Assembly: GCF_027409185.1 (NCBI RefSeq)
Contig: NC_084469.1
Location: 30,990,293-31,054,292 of the forward strand
Direction of reading: 5' to 3'
Source: Cynocephalus volans
Taxonomy: Eukaryota; Chordata; Mammalia; Dermoptera; Cynocephalidae
Length of the DNA stretch: 64,000 bases
A program made the translations under genes and the position numbers. Below are positions 12,809 to 26,100 of the stretch, in pieces; the stretch's first letter is position 1, and each line of letters opens with the position of its first letter. The notes under the pieces are model-generated. The model was not told where the DNA came from and made no database searches. It was given only the letters and a program-made list of their open reading frames with translations.

Positions 12809-12922
12809 GGGACTGGCCAGTTAGCTCATTGCTTAGAGTGTGCTGCTGAAACACCAAGTCAAGGGTTCGGATCCTTGTACCTGCCAGTTGCCCGCCACCA
12901 ACACCCCCCCCCCCAAAAAAAA
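12809..12922 (+). repeat. Monomeric tRNA-Ile-type SINE
   Basis: A tRNA-like head (GGCCAGTTAGCTCATTGCTTAGAG), then GGGTTCGGATCCTTGTACC as box B, then a C- and A-rich tail. The internal promoter parts match tRNA-Ile and the family seen across the window. Confidence 0.85.
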
Positions 12923-12949
12923 GCATTATAAAACCCACTCTAGTCACTG

Positions 12950-13275
12950 CCTTCATCCAGTTCCCAGGTTACTCCTTCCCATGTCAAATAGTCTCCTTAC
13001 ACATGTGGTTCCCTTACCTGGAAAGCGTCCCCCTGTCACCTAGTTAGGCTGCTACTAACCCTTCAGATTTCAACTTAGGAGTCACTTCCTCGGGGAGACC
13101 TCTGGCTACTCCGTTGAACTGTCAACGCGCCCTATTCGGTCTGTGATGACAAGTGTGATCACTTGATCAATGTTCAACTGCCTGCTAGACTGGAAGCACT
13201 GGAGGACAAGGACCGTGTCCAACACCTGACACATAATAGGTACTCAATAAATATATACTGACTGCATGAATAACT
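12950..13275 (+). repeat. L2 LINE 3' end
   Basis: Recognised by the order of CACTGCCTTCATCC, TCAGATTTCAACTTAGGAG, GAGACCTCTGGCTAC and the typical L2 terminus CACATAATAGGTACTCAATAAATA. Confidence 0.75.
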
Positions 13276-14334
13276 GTAGGAATAACTGTCAGAAGACATT
13301 TTCATTACAATATAAAATAGTACAACTGTCCCCAGGTTATATGGCTATTGCCGAAATGAAACTAGACCAATCCTTAAGCAGCCATGACCTCTGCCTTTTT
13401 TACCTCCTCCCAAACATAAAAGTAACATGCTAGTTTATAAAATCCAAGGGTTTGCTTTAGTAAGGAAGAGAAACACCTAAGTGGATCACCCCGACTTTTC
13501 ACTTTCTATTCAGAGAGCAGGTTGGGCTTGTCGAGAGATTCCCAGACAACCCAAGGTGAGGGAGCTCCCTGCTCTAGAAGGTCCTGTTCTGGGGACCATG
13601 CCCCTCTTCCTCAGGGGACGCCTCACCAGAGGCCTCTGCCAGGCCCCTCTGACAACCTTCTCCGGAGGCCCCAGCAGAAGGAGGCTCACCACCCCTTCTG
13701 TGTGCAGAGGGGACCCCTTCTAAAGAGGACGCTCCCTCCTGTCCAGGGAGCTGCCCACATAGCACCTGGGACTTGCTGAGCCAGGGCAGCACCTGAGGAC
13801 TTTTCTGCGGGTAGTTTAGACAACAGTGAGTGGTGACCTCTAGGTTTCTCACTTGGGGTTTCCCCGGGGACTCCTCAGACACATGGGATAGGGAGAAGTG
13901 AGCTAGCTGGCTCCCCAAGCCCAGTATTCAAGCGTATTTCACATCCATTTCTGACAGAGGAGGCTTGCTCTTACACGCAGCCTTCAGGAAAAGGTCAGTT
14001 CCTGAGTGAATGTGCGAGTAACCAAGTGGATTCTCAGCAAAATAAGGGAGTTTCATGGAATCAGTAACACTGGTCACACCTGGAGAACATGGCAGGAGGG
14101 ACGCTTTTCACTTTTCATTCTTCTTGTACCTTTTAAATATTGAATCGTGTAAGTATTACCTAGTCAAAATATTTTAATTTAAAAAAGCTGAGCATAATGC
14201 TTACTTTGGGGATGGGAGAGGGATCCTCTTGGTCTGAAGGTAACAGGTATATAAATCTGACCTAGAAATTGGTTGCATCCACCAAAGCTGGCACTTTTCC
14301 CCCTCAGAACCAGGTTTTTAAATGTTAACACCTC

Positions 14335-14515
14335 AGGTGTAATTCTCAAACATTAATCCACAAGATTCACCTCGGAATCCAGTGGAATCCAGGTTCTGAT
14401 TAGGTAGGATGAGAGGGGGGCCTGAGACTCTGCATTTCTCATGGGCTCCCGGGAGGCACCGCTGCTGCTTGTCCATGGACCCCGCTTTGAGTAGCAAAAC
14501 TCTACAGCGCCTGAG
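14335..14515 (-). mobile_element. MER20-like hAT-Charlie DNA transposon fragment
   Basis: Contains ATTCTCAAACATTAATCCAC, GGGGCCTGAGACTCTGCATT and CATGGACCCCGCTTTGAGTAG in the order expected for this nonautonomous hAT family. The subfamily name is from memory. Confidence 0.55.
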
Positions 14516-16639
14516 GGCAGGACCGCGAGGGTTCTTGGGTACCGCAGGGCGGGGTGGGAATGGAGGGGGGAAGGCGGGCGCAGGAGCGAGGGGAGTGAGG
14601 GCTCCCTAACAGTGTGGGGCTCCCTAACAACTGTCTCACCTGCTGAGTGCGCACCATCCTTCATCTCTTTAGCACTTCAGACCAAGCCTCTGAGGAGAAA
14701 GGAAGGGAAGCCAGGCAGGGACACCCAGCCCCACAGACCAGCAAGAGCCAAACCACATGGGTAAATGCATCTCCCAGCCAGGCAAGCCGATATTCCCAGA
14801 GCTTCCCGAGGCTGATGGATCAAAATGAGCAGAGGCCTCCCTGCCTCCCCTTCTCCATCTTACCTAGGAGCTCTTGGAGTTGGCCTCTCCCCTTAAGAGC
14901 CAGCCACCTCCTGACTGGTCCAGTCCTTTCCTGGTAGCCTCCTTGGCCACCTTTAAATGTTATCCCTGGGGTCAAGGCCAAATGTCCCCTTGGATGTTGT
15001 CCAAGGGCTTTCTCTAAGCAGCCATCACTCTCTAGAGGGATTTGTAAAAGTCTCAGCTAGTGGCTGGAGAAAGGCTGGAGGGGCTGGGCCTGGCTGTGAT
15101 GCCTCTGTTGGCTTTGGAGAGAGTACACGTGTGGCCCCTCCAAAAGGGCAGGTCAGTGTCTCAAATAAGCATCTCTTGGATAGGGCCCAGCATGCAGCAT
15201 GCATCAATAAATATTTACTGCATGTATGAGTGAATTAATGAATGAATGTCCAACCAGTTCACAGAAAAAATAAAAACACTTTGTTCCACTCAGGCCTCTG
15301 GCCTGCCCCTGTCCCCTGGGCACCTGCTCCAGGGCCTCCTCCTCTAGATTCTGGCCACTGGGAGACTCCCTTCCTACACAGCAAAAGGTCCGCAGCAAGA
15401 TCCCAAAGTGCAGGAGAGATGGCTGTGCCTGGAAGCCCCTGTCCATGCAGGCACAAAGACTCCTCTCATCAGTTCAGAGCTGTTGATGGTTCTGGCCCCA
15501 ACATATTCAGTCTTTACCAAATGTGCTCTTGGCCAACAGTTCTGGCTACGTCTCCACGGTCTGCAGGGTCTGCAGCTGCTCTGCATTCACCTTCACATTC
15601 CTCAGGTGGCCAGACCTGTGTGCAGGAGGGGGCACACACAGAGGGCAAAGAGGGCTGTCAGGAACCCTGTGGATGGAGCCAGCCTCCCAAAAGGCAGACA
15701 CACGCAGCAACCTCTCACTGGCAGCACTGCAGGCAGTCACAGCATCCGGACAGAGGGGCACTCTGTCAGGGTCCCTAGCTGCAACCCAAACACATGGAGA
15801 TGCTCAGGCTGAGGCCTCAGGAGCCACCCCAGCAATGAACAGCAGAAACTGCGGTAGCAGCCAGAACCCAGACGCATGAGCACAGAGCCTCTCGCAGCAA
15901 CAGGAAAGGATCAGTCAAGACAAGGAAGGCAGCCATTCTGCCCCCTTACAGGGTATGCAGTTCAGGTGAGCACCCAGGAAGTGACAATCAGCTCAGGGAG
16001 CACCTGGAGGGCTGCTGGGCTCGGGCCAGGGCCGACCCCATCCGGATGCCCCAGCCTCCATTGCCTCCTTGCCCCAATGCTGCAGCCCCCCAGCCTCTCT
16101 TTCTCTCCTCACTCCTTCCCTGCCCAGGCCCAGCTCCCCACCATAGGCTGCCAATCCCTGCATCAGCAAGGAATAAAAGCTGGGGGCTGGAGGAAATGCT
16201 ATCCCAGGCCAGTGAACACTCTGGGACGTGTTTTACAAGAGGGGAGTCACAGAACCCTAGCCTGACTAAGCAGGAGGGGGCCTTGTGTTCTGGGATAAAA
16301 AAAAGAAAAGAAAAAAGAAAACTAAGGCCCAGAAAGGGCCACGCACCTGCTCGAGGGCACACAGTGAGGCAGAAGCAGAGCAGGCCTCCTGACTCAGCCC
16401 AGGCTCCCTCCCCACACCGGGCTGAGGCCACATCTGCAGAAAAGGCCAGGCTGCCCCCGATCTTCTGGGCCCCATGGAAGGGCCTCCAGAGGGCCAACTG
16501 GCAGCACAGCCACCACCACCTCGGGGCCGGGGCAGCTCCAGAATCTCCACACAGAAAAGGGACTTAGGAGAGTAATCTGATGGGAGGAGGGGGAATGAGG
16601 GGTTTGATAAAGAATATCTCAACAGAGAAGAACTGGATT

Positions 16640-16815
16640 CTAGAACCACTGCCTGGATTCAAATCCCAGCTCTGCTATTTATTAGCTGTGTGACTTCAGC
16701 AAGTTACTTAACCTTTCTGTGCCTTGGTTCCCTCATTAGTAAAAAAGAGAATATCAGTTTCTACCTCATTAAATTGCTTAAATGAATTGATATAAACAAA
16801 GAGCTCAGAGAAGCG
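16640..16815 (+). repeat. MIR SINE
   Basis: A clear forward MIR: CTGGATTCAAATCCCAGCTC, then TTAGCTGTGTGACTTCAGCA, then TTCCCTCATTAGTAAAAAAG. It lies just downstream of the P2RX5 stop and may be inside the P2RX5 3' UTR. Confidence 0.85.
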
Positions 16816-17117
16816 CCGGGCAGAGTAAGCGCTGTGCAGTCAGGACGCTGGGAGAGCAGAGCAGAGCAGGCGCACTGGTCCGCACCTATCCAGTGGGCTG
16901 GCGGAGCCAGTGGGGACCGTGTGCAGGGAGGGGCTAAAGCACCACCAGCGTCCCCTTCCCCCAGGGTCTAGCTTAGATGAACTCTCCTGGGTCCTGGACG
17001 TCCTGCCCAGTGGCCAGGTCAGAACAGAATGGCCCACCGGGGCCATGGGATGTGAGGTACCTAAATGGCCCACCTCTCTGCAGGACCCAGTTCTCAGGCT
17101 CTCTGCCTGGCAGCCCC

Positions 17118-20100
17118 TCACCTGGCAGGCTTGAGGAGCTGCGGGCACAAACAGCCATTCCCCTTCCAGCTGCTGCTTCCGTGCTGCGCCTCGGGCTGCT
17201 CCGGCAGTCCTGGCCCCAACTCGGGCTGTTCTGGCAGTCCCAACCCCGACTCTTCGGCCTCCAGGGCCCTGTTGTCTCGGCCCCTGGGCAGGACACAATC
17301 TGTTAACCTGGAATGGCCTGGGAGTGTACCTGCCCGGGAGACTGGCGGCAAAGGCCCTGAAGAACCACTGGCCCTGCAGGCCACCACCCTCTTTCCTCCA
17401 TCAGCTCAGTCTGGGCCAGGGGCTGCAAATCAGGGCCCAGTCTGGGGCCAGGGTTGGGGCTCAGGGCACGGCCTATAACCCAGGGCTGAAGTCCAGGCTG
17501 CGGCTGGAGTTCAATCAAGGCAAATGACGCAGGCAGACCCTGCAACTGCTGTCCCACGTTGTGGTGGGGCTGCAGGAGCACAGAGGTGCCTGTCCCAATT
17601 CCCTGTTCCGATCCCAGCTCCTCTGGAAAGCCCTCCCAAGCTCCAGGGCCACAGCCCCTTGCCCCTTCCTATCTGCCTTGAGGCATCAGGACTCCACTCA
17701 TACTGTGCTCTGCTACTCTGAAAACACACACACACACACATCACCACCACCACCACCACCACCACCACCAAGCCCATAGCCCAAAAGACCCTGGAAAGAG
17801 GCCCCTGTAGTGGGGAAAAAAAAATCAGTTTTTTCCTTCCCTTACCAGCTTCCCCCAACCCTAGCTCACAGGACCACCAAGTCCAAGAATCCTGAAATTT
17901 AAGTCCTGAAAGGCACTACGTGTAAACCAACTCTCTCATATCGCATACAGAGAAACTGAGGCCCAAGGAATCCTGGAACGTGCCCAAAACCACACGGCGA
18001 GACAGTGGCAGAGCCTGTGAACCAGGTCTCCTGTCCCGCGGCCTGTGGTGGCCTTTTGTTCCAGCCTGCAGAGCATGTATCCAGAACATTCCACCTCCCA
18101 GACCCTTCAGCCCCTGCCTCCATCCCCCAGATGCCAATATCAAGCCAGGTAAAGGTTCAAAGCCAGGGAGAGGCTCCACAAGGTTCCCCTCGGGCCACTG
18201 GGGAGGAAGTATAACTGACCTCACTTCCTCGTATTTCTTGTCACGGTAAAACTCCCTCTTTTTGATGAGGTAGAGGAGTACCAGGTCGCAGAAGAAAGCC
18301 CCCTGCAAAAGAGTTGGGGTCCCTGACTCAGAATCCTAGACTACCGGAGAGCGCCCAGCCACTTGACACCCTGCATACCGTTTGGTCCTGCAACAACCCA
18401 TGAGGGATTTGTCCCCATTTGATAGATGAAGAAACTGGGCTCAGAAAGGGATGCCTCTGTCCAAGGCCACAAAGCTGGTCCACAGTAGAGCCAAAGTCAG
18501 ACTGGAGCTCCAGTGACCCCACAGGCCAAGCGCCCCCCACACTACCCTGACCCCATCCAGTTCAGCACCCACCACATGCCAGGGATCACACTGGGGTACA
18601 GGCAGGATTAAGGCAACAGAGACCTGGGGCCTCTCCTGCTGGTGCAGGAGACAAATGTGAGAATCATGACACAGACTGATGTGGCCTATAGCTGGGAGAG
18701 GGACAGGAGCTGGGGGAAGACAGGACTTTACTCAGTCAGTCTGGGGAGGGATATCCAGGCTGAGTCTTGAGGGCTGAACAGGAGTTTATACAAGGGAAAG
18801 AAGCCTGGGAAGGGCATTACAGAGGGAGGAACAAACTTGTCATGCCCAGGAAATGCCACGGGGCCTGCGGGAGAAGAGACACTTCTGCAGAGGTGTTTTC
18901 AGGCATTGACGCCAATCCTTCAGCTGAGGAGGAGGCACTACAGTGAGGATGACGGCCCTGTGGTCACATCGACTGGTAGTTCATGTGAGACAGGCTGGAG
19001 GGGGTCTGAACCTAACCATCGAGGGTGCTACAGCGGTGGTCGAGGAAAGACAATGAAGCCTGAGCTATCCCAGCTCAGAGCGGCTCACACCTGAGCACAG
19101 GCACTTTGGGCCACAGCACGTCTTGCAAATGCCCGTCTCCTCCACCAGAGGGCGACTCCACCCACAGCACAGTGTTAGGGGCAGTCCGTGAATGGCTGAG
19201 GAAGAGGGTGGAGGTGGGGCAGGGGTGGATGGATGAGCCAACAGGTGAACCTGGTCCTCTGACCCTGGGCACTGCACACCTTCTTTCCCCAGATGCCCTG
19301 TGTTCTGATTTTACCCACATCATCCGAAGGTGATGACTGACGGTGGGCCGCTCTCTAAGAAAGTTACATACACAATCATCCGGGGTTCCCTAACAATGAT
19401 TGTTCGTAGTTAGGAGGAATCCATTCGGGGCTCGCTTTTTCGACCACCTCTCAGGAGCATGGCCTCTTTGAGTCCTGCTACAGGACACACTTTTCCCCCG
19501 GCCTCACCAGAAAGTCAATCCTAGGTCCTGATGGATCCTCCAATGGGGCTGTTTTGGCTGCCCAGGCAGAGGAATGAGGGAAGAGGCTGCCAGAAACCTT
19601 ACAAAGGACTTGCTGGGACGAGCCGCCCGCTGAAGATTCCCATGTCTTTGTAAAACTTCCAGAAGTACAAAGGGGCATTACAGAGATGCAGAGGGAACCT
19701 TTCCCTGCCCTCCAGCCACTACTTCCTCTGTCAGCCCCTCTCAGCCCGGCTGATGGGCCACCACTAAGGAAGGATCAGAGGACTGTCTTCCCTGCCTCTC
19801 ATCCTTTTACCCAGTGGTTCTCAGTCAGGGTCGATTTTGCTTCCCAGGAGACATTTTTGGGCATCACACCTGTATGGCAGGGTGTCAATGGCATCCAGTG
19901 AGTAGAGGCTGGGGATGCTCTCAAACATCCTACAATGCACAGGACAGCCCCCTCAACAAAGGGGGGTTTCCTGACCCAAAATGTCAACAGTGCCGAGGCT
20001 GAGAAATCCTGTACATACCCTTATCCTGCCTCTGTTAGCAGAAGTGGAAATGGAGACTTTAGAAGTTCAGGGGCTGACTTAGGATCCCAGAGAAATCCAA

Positions 20101-23100
20101 ACCTGCCCACCAGAGCTACAGGCAGATGCCTCTCTGGCTCTGGAAAGAGAAACTTAGGCCGTCACTGCCACCTGGGGGCAGCTGGCAAGGCCTGAAATCC
20201 CAGAAAGCCCTCTTTACCCACATCTTCTCACCAGCTCTCATTCTTTCTGAGAGGACATGTTCCTCCTGCAGTTACCCCCTCCCTGCCAGTGCTGCTGCCA
20301 GTGAGAGAGCAGGGAGTGGAGAGGGAGGGGAGAGGTACTCACAGCACCCATGAGCGCCACCCCAGAGCCCACATTGATGATTGTGGGGATGATGTTGAAC
20401 TTCCCTGCCTGAAAGATAGAGATAAGGTGGGGTGAGCAAGGCAGGGTGGGCAGCAGGATCCCCAGGGACTCTCCCAACACCCTCCAGCCCACCCCACCCC
20501 GGCCTTGCCCTGCCTCAGAATGGGAGAACCTCCCCACACACCTTGCCATTCACCATCACATCAAAGCGGATCCCATAGGCTTTTATCAGGGTGCGGAACT
20601 CCACCCCGGCTGCATCTCGGTAATATTTGGCAAACCTGGGGAGACAGGGCCCAGGGGAAGCCTAAGCCTGCCTAGGCCTTCCCTCTTTGGCAGAATAGTC
20701 TTGGCTGCTTTGGGGACTTATAAGCACTCTCAGGACCCTGACTCTCAGCAGCTCCAGGAGAGGGTGCAGACCTTTTTACTGAGCCAAGTACAAAGACTCA
20801 TCCAGATCTCTGAAATCTCTGCCAGACATTCCCCAAGGGACAAGGGATTTCCCTCTATAGTGGGCCAATCCTTGGGCTACCAAATCACTGATGGAATTGA
20901 CCCAGCAGAGAAGCCAAGCCTCGGCTTTATGGCGAGAACCAGGTAAGAACAGACACTCTTCTCTCTCAGTGACACTCACAGCTGCTGTCTTTGGCTGCTC
21001 TGCTGGGACCCACGCCTGCCCTCAGCCATCTCTCCCTGCACCTCCCACCCTGACACCTACCCCCAGGAAGGAGTGTCATAGTGCTGGCACCTACAGTAGG
21101 ACACAAGCCATGGTCAGGGTCACAAGGTGGCACAAGGCAGCAGTTACCTGAAGTTGTATCCAGAGGAGACAGACTCTTCAAGTTTGTTGTCCAGACGGGT
21201 AAAAGAATAGTGAGGGTTGCATTCAGAGGCCGCTTTATCAAGATCACAGTTCCATTCAATATGAACTCCTATCACACCACCCTTGATGAAAGAGAGACAA
21301 AGGTCAGTACACAGAGCTTTCTAGAGATGGACAGAGTCAAAGACCAGCCCTCCATGAGAGCTGGATGAGACGGAGGAAGCTCTCAGGCGAGAGTCGCCCT
21401 GCTGGCCCGCCTTTCCAGGAGCTCCTAGCTCCACCTCTGGTGTGGCTGAGAAAACTGCGTGCCCACCCCAGCATCATCTCCTCCACTCTTCAGGAGAGGA
21501 GGGAGCTGCCCAGAGTGAGCACCTTTCATGCACAGGCCCGGATGTGCCAATGGGCTCTTTCTGGCTCAATTGCAGCCGATGACCCAAGGACTAAGAACTA
21601 CACAGCAGGTGCCAAGTCTGTCCCTCACTGAATGCCTGTGGTTTAAGCACTGGCACAGCCAATTCTGAAAACTCTGAGTCCCTGGGGGCACGGGACTATG
21701 CAGGGCCACCCCCCTCCTCACTGCTGCAGAGCCCAGGCCAGAGCCCCCAGCCCACCAGGGAGAGCTCCCTGAGCACACACCACCCACCTTCACAGCTATG
21801 TCCTGGAAGTTGCTCCCAGCCCAGCGGACCACGGACCCCAGTCGGAAGATGGGGCAGTAGTGGTTCTTAGGGCCAAAGCGGCAGGATTTCAGGAAAGCCA
21901 TGTTCTTGCTTTCCAGCACATTGGTCCTGGATGGAGGCCATGAACAGCCAGTGAAATGAGGGTGACACTCGCTGTTCCCGGGCCTGACTCAGGAGTCACC
22001 GGATCCTTCACCCAACCTGAGTCCTGACCACCACTTCCCGCAACTAACATCTTGCTCCAGCCAAGAACAGAGCCCCACGCCCACAGCAGGGAGAAGAGGT
22101 GCCCCAGCATCACCCAGCAGTTCATTCCCATACACATATGCAGCACGCACATCAGCCATGCACAGCCACAAGGAGGGCCAGCCGAGGGCCCATCCCTAGG
22201 TCTCCAGTAGCCAAGCCCCACATACTTGGAGAAGTTGAATCTGGGGAAACGAATGAAGTTCTTTATGTAAATGGTGAAGTCTTCAGCATCCTTCAGAAGT
22301 GGCTTCCTGAAAACCAATCCCAGAGAGCCTGTCCAGGAGGCCCTGCCCTGCCCCCTGCACGCCTCCCCCAGGCCTGTGGCAAGGCTGAGGCCTGTTCTCT
22401 GGGCCCGCAGGAGCCCTTGCCAAGGACAGTGAATTTGCTCCTGTGGGGTGGTCCGCAGGCCTCTCTGGAATGTTCTGACTTCTCCCTGAGAATGAGGTTC
22501 CCAGAGAAGCCATATTTTTGCCCTCAAGCTGGGACCCACTGCACAAGACTAGGTAACTCCTCAGGGTCCCAAAGCTGCAGCCACTCACGCTGGCCTGGAT
22601 TTTGTTTCCACTGGGCACCAGGCAAAGATCTCACAGGTGCCCCTGGACAGATTCCCAGCCCACAGGCAGCGGCCAGTCTTCACACCTGCAGGGGTGGAAC
22701 AGGGGCAATACCAGGAGACTCCCAGCTCCAAATCTCCCTTGAGCCCCCTCCAGCCCTAGCCATTCCAGGCCCTCACCATTTCCAGCTATAACAGCTTCCC
22801 CAGGGTGGCAGTCGCTGTCCTTAGAGCACATGCCATCAGGAATGTCTTCACTCTGCCAGGAGAGAAAGGGCACCTGGGTGGGGAAATTTCCCCCAGCTCA
22901 GAGCCAGGTCTCACCCCAAGGGTTAGAACAGGGGTTCTTCCCCAATCTGGGGCCACATGCCCTGTGAGAACTTGCTTCTCCCCCAAACAATGCAGGTACC
23001 ATGCACGGGCGCACACAGCCTCCCAGGACCCTTAGAGCAGATAGGGACCCCTGCCTCAGAAGAGGGGTTGACTCCAGCCACTGCTGGTGACTCTCCCACC

Positions 23101-26100
23101 CCCTCCCCAGATCCCTGTGCCAAATCAAACCTCAGCACAGGTGTCCTGTCGCTGGTTGGGGGTCATGATCAAGTTGGTAACCACAAAGAAGACATTCTCT
23201 CCCTGAGGAAACAGAGAGGGGCTGACGAACCTCCTTTTGCCCTCTTGGGGACCCCCCTTCCCAGAGCTGCTTGGCAGGGGGTGGGGCCTCTACATGGGTG
23301 TTGGGGACAATGGGGCCACAAAATTGGTGGACTCTGCCCATCTGCCCACTGAACCCACAGTCTCTGAGTAGATGTCCTTTGATAGGTCTCTTCCAGGCCC
23401 ACAAACCCACCCCATGAGTTCCTACTCTGAGCTCAGTCCCTGGGGTCCAAGCCCAAATCTGGCAGAAGAAGGGGCAGCAATAGGGCTGTCCCAGCCCTGG
23501 CCCAGGCCAATTATGAACAGGCTGGGGAGCAATTCCCAGGGGCAATGGTATATAAATGAGGGGTTCTCTGTCCCAGGCCACCTGACTGACAATGATCTGA
23601 AATTCTCTGGGCCCCATTTGGTCTTAACAGACTCAGAGATAGTTGGGAACAGAGAGGTCATGCACGGCACAGTCAAGGAGGGCAAGAGTGTGGTGCACAG
23701 GGGTAGGATCTGATAGGATCTCTATCTGCAAACCCTGTCAGGCTTCCTGGGCCAAGGAAGACAATGGATGGAGGTTCCTGGGTACCTGAGCAGCTTCCCA
23801 CGTGACCCACCGCGAGCCAGGCCCTGCCAGCATGTGCCCCAGTGCTAGGAGGGGGCTCAGACCTGGGATGGGATGACGTAGTCGGCGACATCCCAGAGCC
23901 GCTCCCCAAGCTCTGAGGTGTTGGTGAAGGCCACACCCTTGACTTTGGTAATAATAGCGCTCTGCAGGGAGGTGTCGACCTCTTGGTAACCCTTCTTCAC
24001 CAGGAATACCCATCTGTGGGAAGGCAGCCAGCAGGAAGGCATCAGCCACGTTGCTGCCTTCAGAGAAGTTTCCCCAGGCCCAGGGTGGGGTGAGAGTCAC
24101 AGCAAGTCCTAAGTGGGGTGGGGCAGGGTCGGGGCTCCACCCAATCCATCAGCTCCTGGGCAGGGGTCACAGCTCCCACTCTTGCCTGAAATCCAGCCCT
24201 TCCAGCAACAGAGGTGACATGCAACGCCATGGGCAGGGGCTCTAATGAGACAAAGACCACGGCTTTCAGGAGCTGAGTCGCAGAAGTTGGATAAGCCTGG
24301 GCTGAAACTGGCTCAGCCACATACTTCTATGTGACCCAAGCAAGCCAATTAACTCGAAGAGCCTTGGTTTCCCATATGTAACGTGGAGAGAACAGCATCT
24401 CCCTCCAGGGGTTGCGGGGATGATTAAATGAGGTGTTGCAAGACCTGAGACTAATGAGGGGACCTCAGACAAACCCCAGCTGAGGGGCATTCTACAAAAT
24501 AAGAGCACAAAATCCTGCATTCTTTGATACCAGAAACAGAAGCAACAAAACAAAAAGTAGATAAGTTGCACTTCCTCAAAATGAAAAACTTCTGTGCAAA
24601 GGACGGTATCAAGCAAGTGAAAAGGTAGCCTAGAGAATGGGAGACATTAGCAAATCAAATATCTGACAAGGTTCTAGTGTCCACATTATGTAAAGAACTC
24701 TTATAATTCAACAATACAGACAACAAATAACCCAATTTAAAAATGGGCCAAGAACTTCAATACACATTCCTCCAAAAAAAGATATACGAATGGCCGATAA
24801 GTACATGAAATGACGCTTAACAACATGTCATTAAGGAAATGCAAATCAAAACCACAACGAGATATCATTTCACACTCATGAGGATGGCTATAATACTTTT
24901 TTTTTTTAAAAAGCTGAAAATAACACATGTTGCTGAGGATGTGGTGAAATTAGAACCTTTGCGCATTGCTGATGGGAATGTCAAATGATGTAGCTGCTGT
25001 GGAAAACAGTTTAGCAGCTCCTCAAAAGGTTAAAGATAGAGTTACCAAATGAACCGGAAATTCTGCTCCTAAGTGTATACCCCAGAGGACTGAAAACATA
25101 TATCCACATGAAAACTTGTACACGAATGTTCTTAGCAGCGTTATTCACAATAGGCAAAAAGTGGAAACAATCCAAATGTCCATCAACTGATGAATGGATA
25201 AATGAAAGGCAGCATATCCATACAATAGGGTATTATTCAGCCATAAAAAGGAATGAAGTTCTGACACGTGCTACGACATGGATGAACTTTGAAACCATTA
25301 TGCAAAGTGAAAGATGCTAGACAAAAAAGGCCACATATTACATGATTCCATTTATAAGAAATGTACAAGGCCGGCCCGTGGCTCACTGGGTAGAGTGTGG
25401 TGCTGATAACACCAAGGCCACGGGTTCGGATCCTATATAGGGATGGCCAGTTCACTCACTGGCTGAGCGTGGTGCTGACAACACCAAGCCAAGGGTTGAG
25501 ATCCCCTTACCCGTCATCTTTTTTTAAAAAAAAAAAAAAAAAAAAGAAATGTACAGAATAGGAAAATCCATAGAGACAAAAAGTAGATTAGTGGTTGCCA
25601 GGGAATGGGCCTAGCGAGAACTGCAACTGACTGGTAATAGACATAGGTTTCTTTTCTGGGTGATGGAAATGTTCTAGAATTAGACAGCAGTAATGGTTAT
25701 CCAACATTGCAAATGTACTAAAAAGCACGGAATTGTATTTTTTTTTTTTTCTTTTTTTTCCTTTTGGTGTCTGGCTGGTATGGGGATTTGAATCCATGAT
25801 GAACTGTCCAATTTTAAATGGTTAGAATAGTGAATTATATGCTATGTGAATTTTACCTCAATCAGAAAGTAGGGGAAAAAAACTTCTTCAAAAGATGTCA
25901 ATGTCAGGGCCGACCCCGTGGCGCACTCGGGAGAGTGTGGCTCTGGGAGCGCAGCAGTGCTCCCGCCGCGGGTTCGGATCCTATATAAGGATGGCCCGTG
26001 CGCTCACTGGCTGAGCGTGGTATGGCCGGTCACAAAAAGACAAAAAAAAAAAAAAAAAAAAAAGTCAATGTCAGGAAATACAAAGAAAGATTCAGAAACA

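Larger units (their letters stand above)
9735..17117. other. Interval without recognised gene (EMC6 to P2RX5 stop)
   Basis: The short open frames here have no family resemblance I recognise, and no conserved splice pattern appears. The interval holds old repeats: MIR at about 9925-10110 and 16640-16815, L2 pieces at about 10500-10880, 12950-13275 and 15170-15250, an hAT MER20-like piece at 14335-14515, and tRNA-derived SINEs. The P2RX5 3' UTR must occupy its right end, but I could not place its poly(A) signal. The only nearby TTTATT lies inside the MIR at about 16678. Confidence 0.6.
24500..25882 (+). mobile_element. LINE-1 3' part (ORF2 end and 3' UTR), interrupted by SINEs
   Basis: The text matches the end of L1 ORF2 and its 3' UTR: AAAAACTTCTGTGCAAAGGA, AATGGGAGACATTAGCAAAT, then a tail with GGGTGATGGAAATGTTCTAGA. 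It is broken by a dimeric SINE at 25368-25543 and a short SINE piece at 25741-25797, so it predates both. No intact reading frame remains. It lies in P2RX5 intron 1. Confidence 0.85.
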
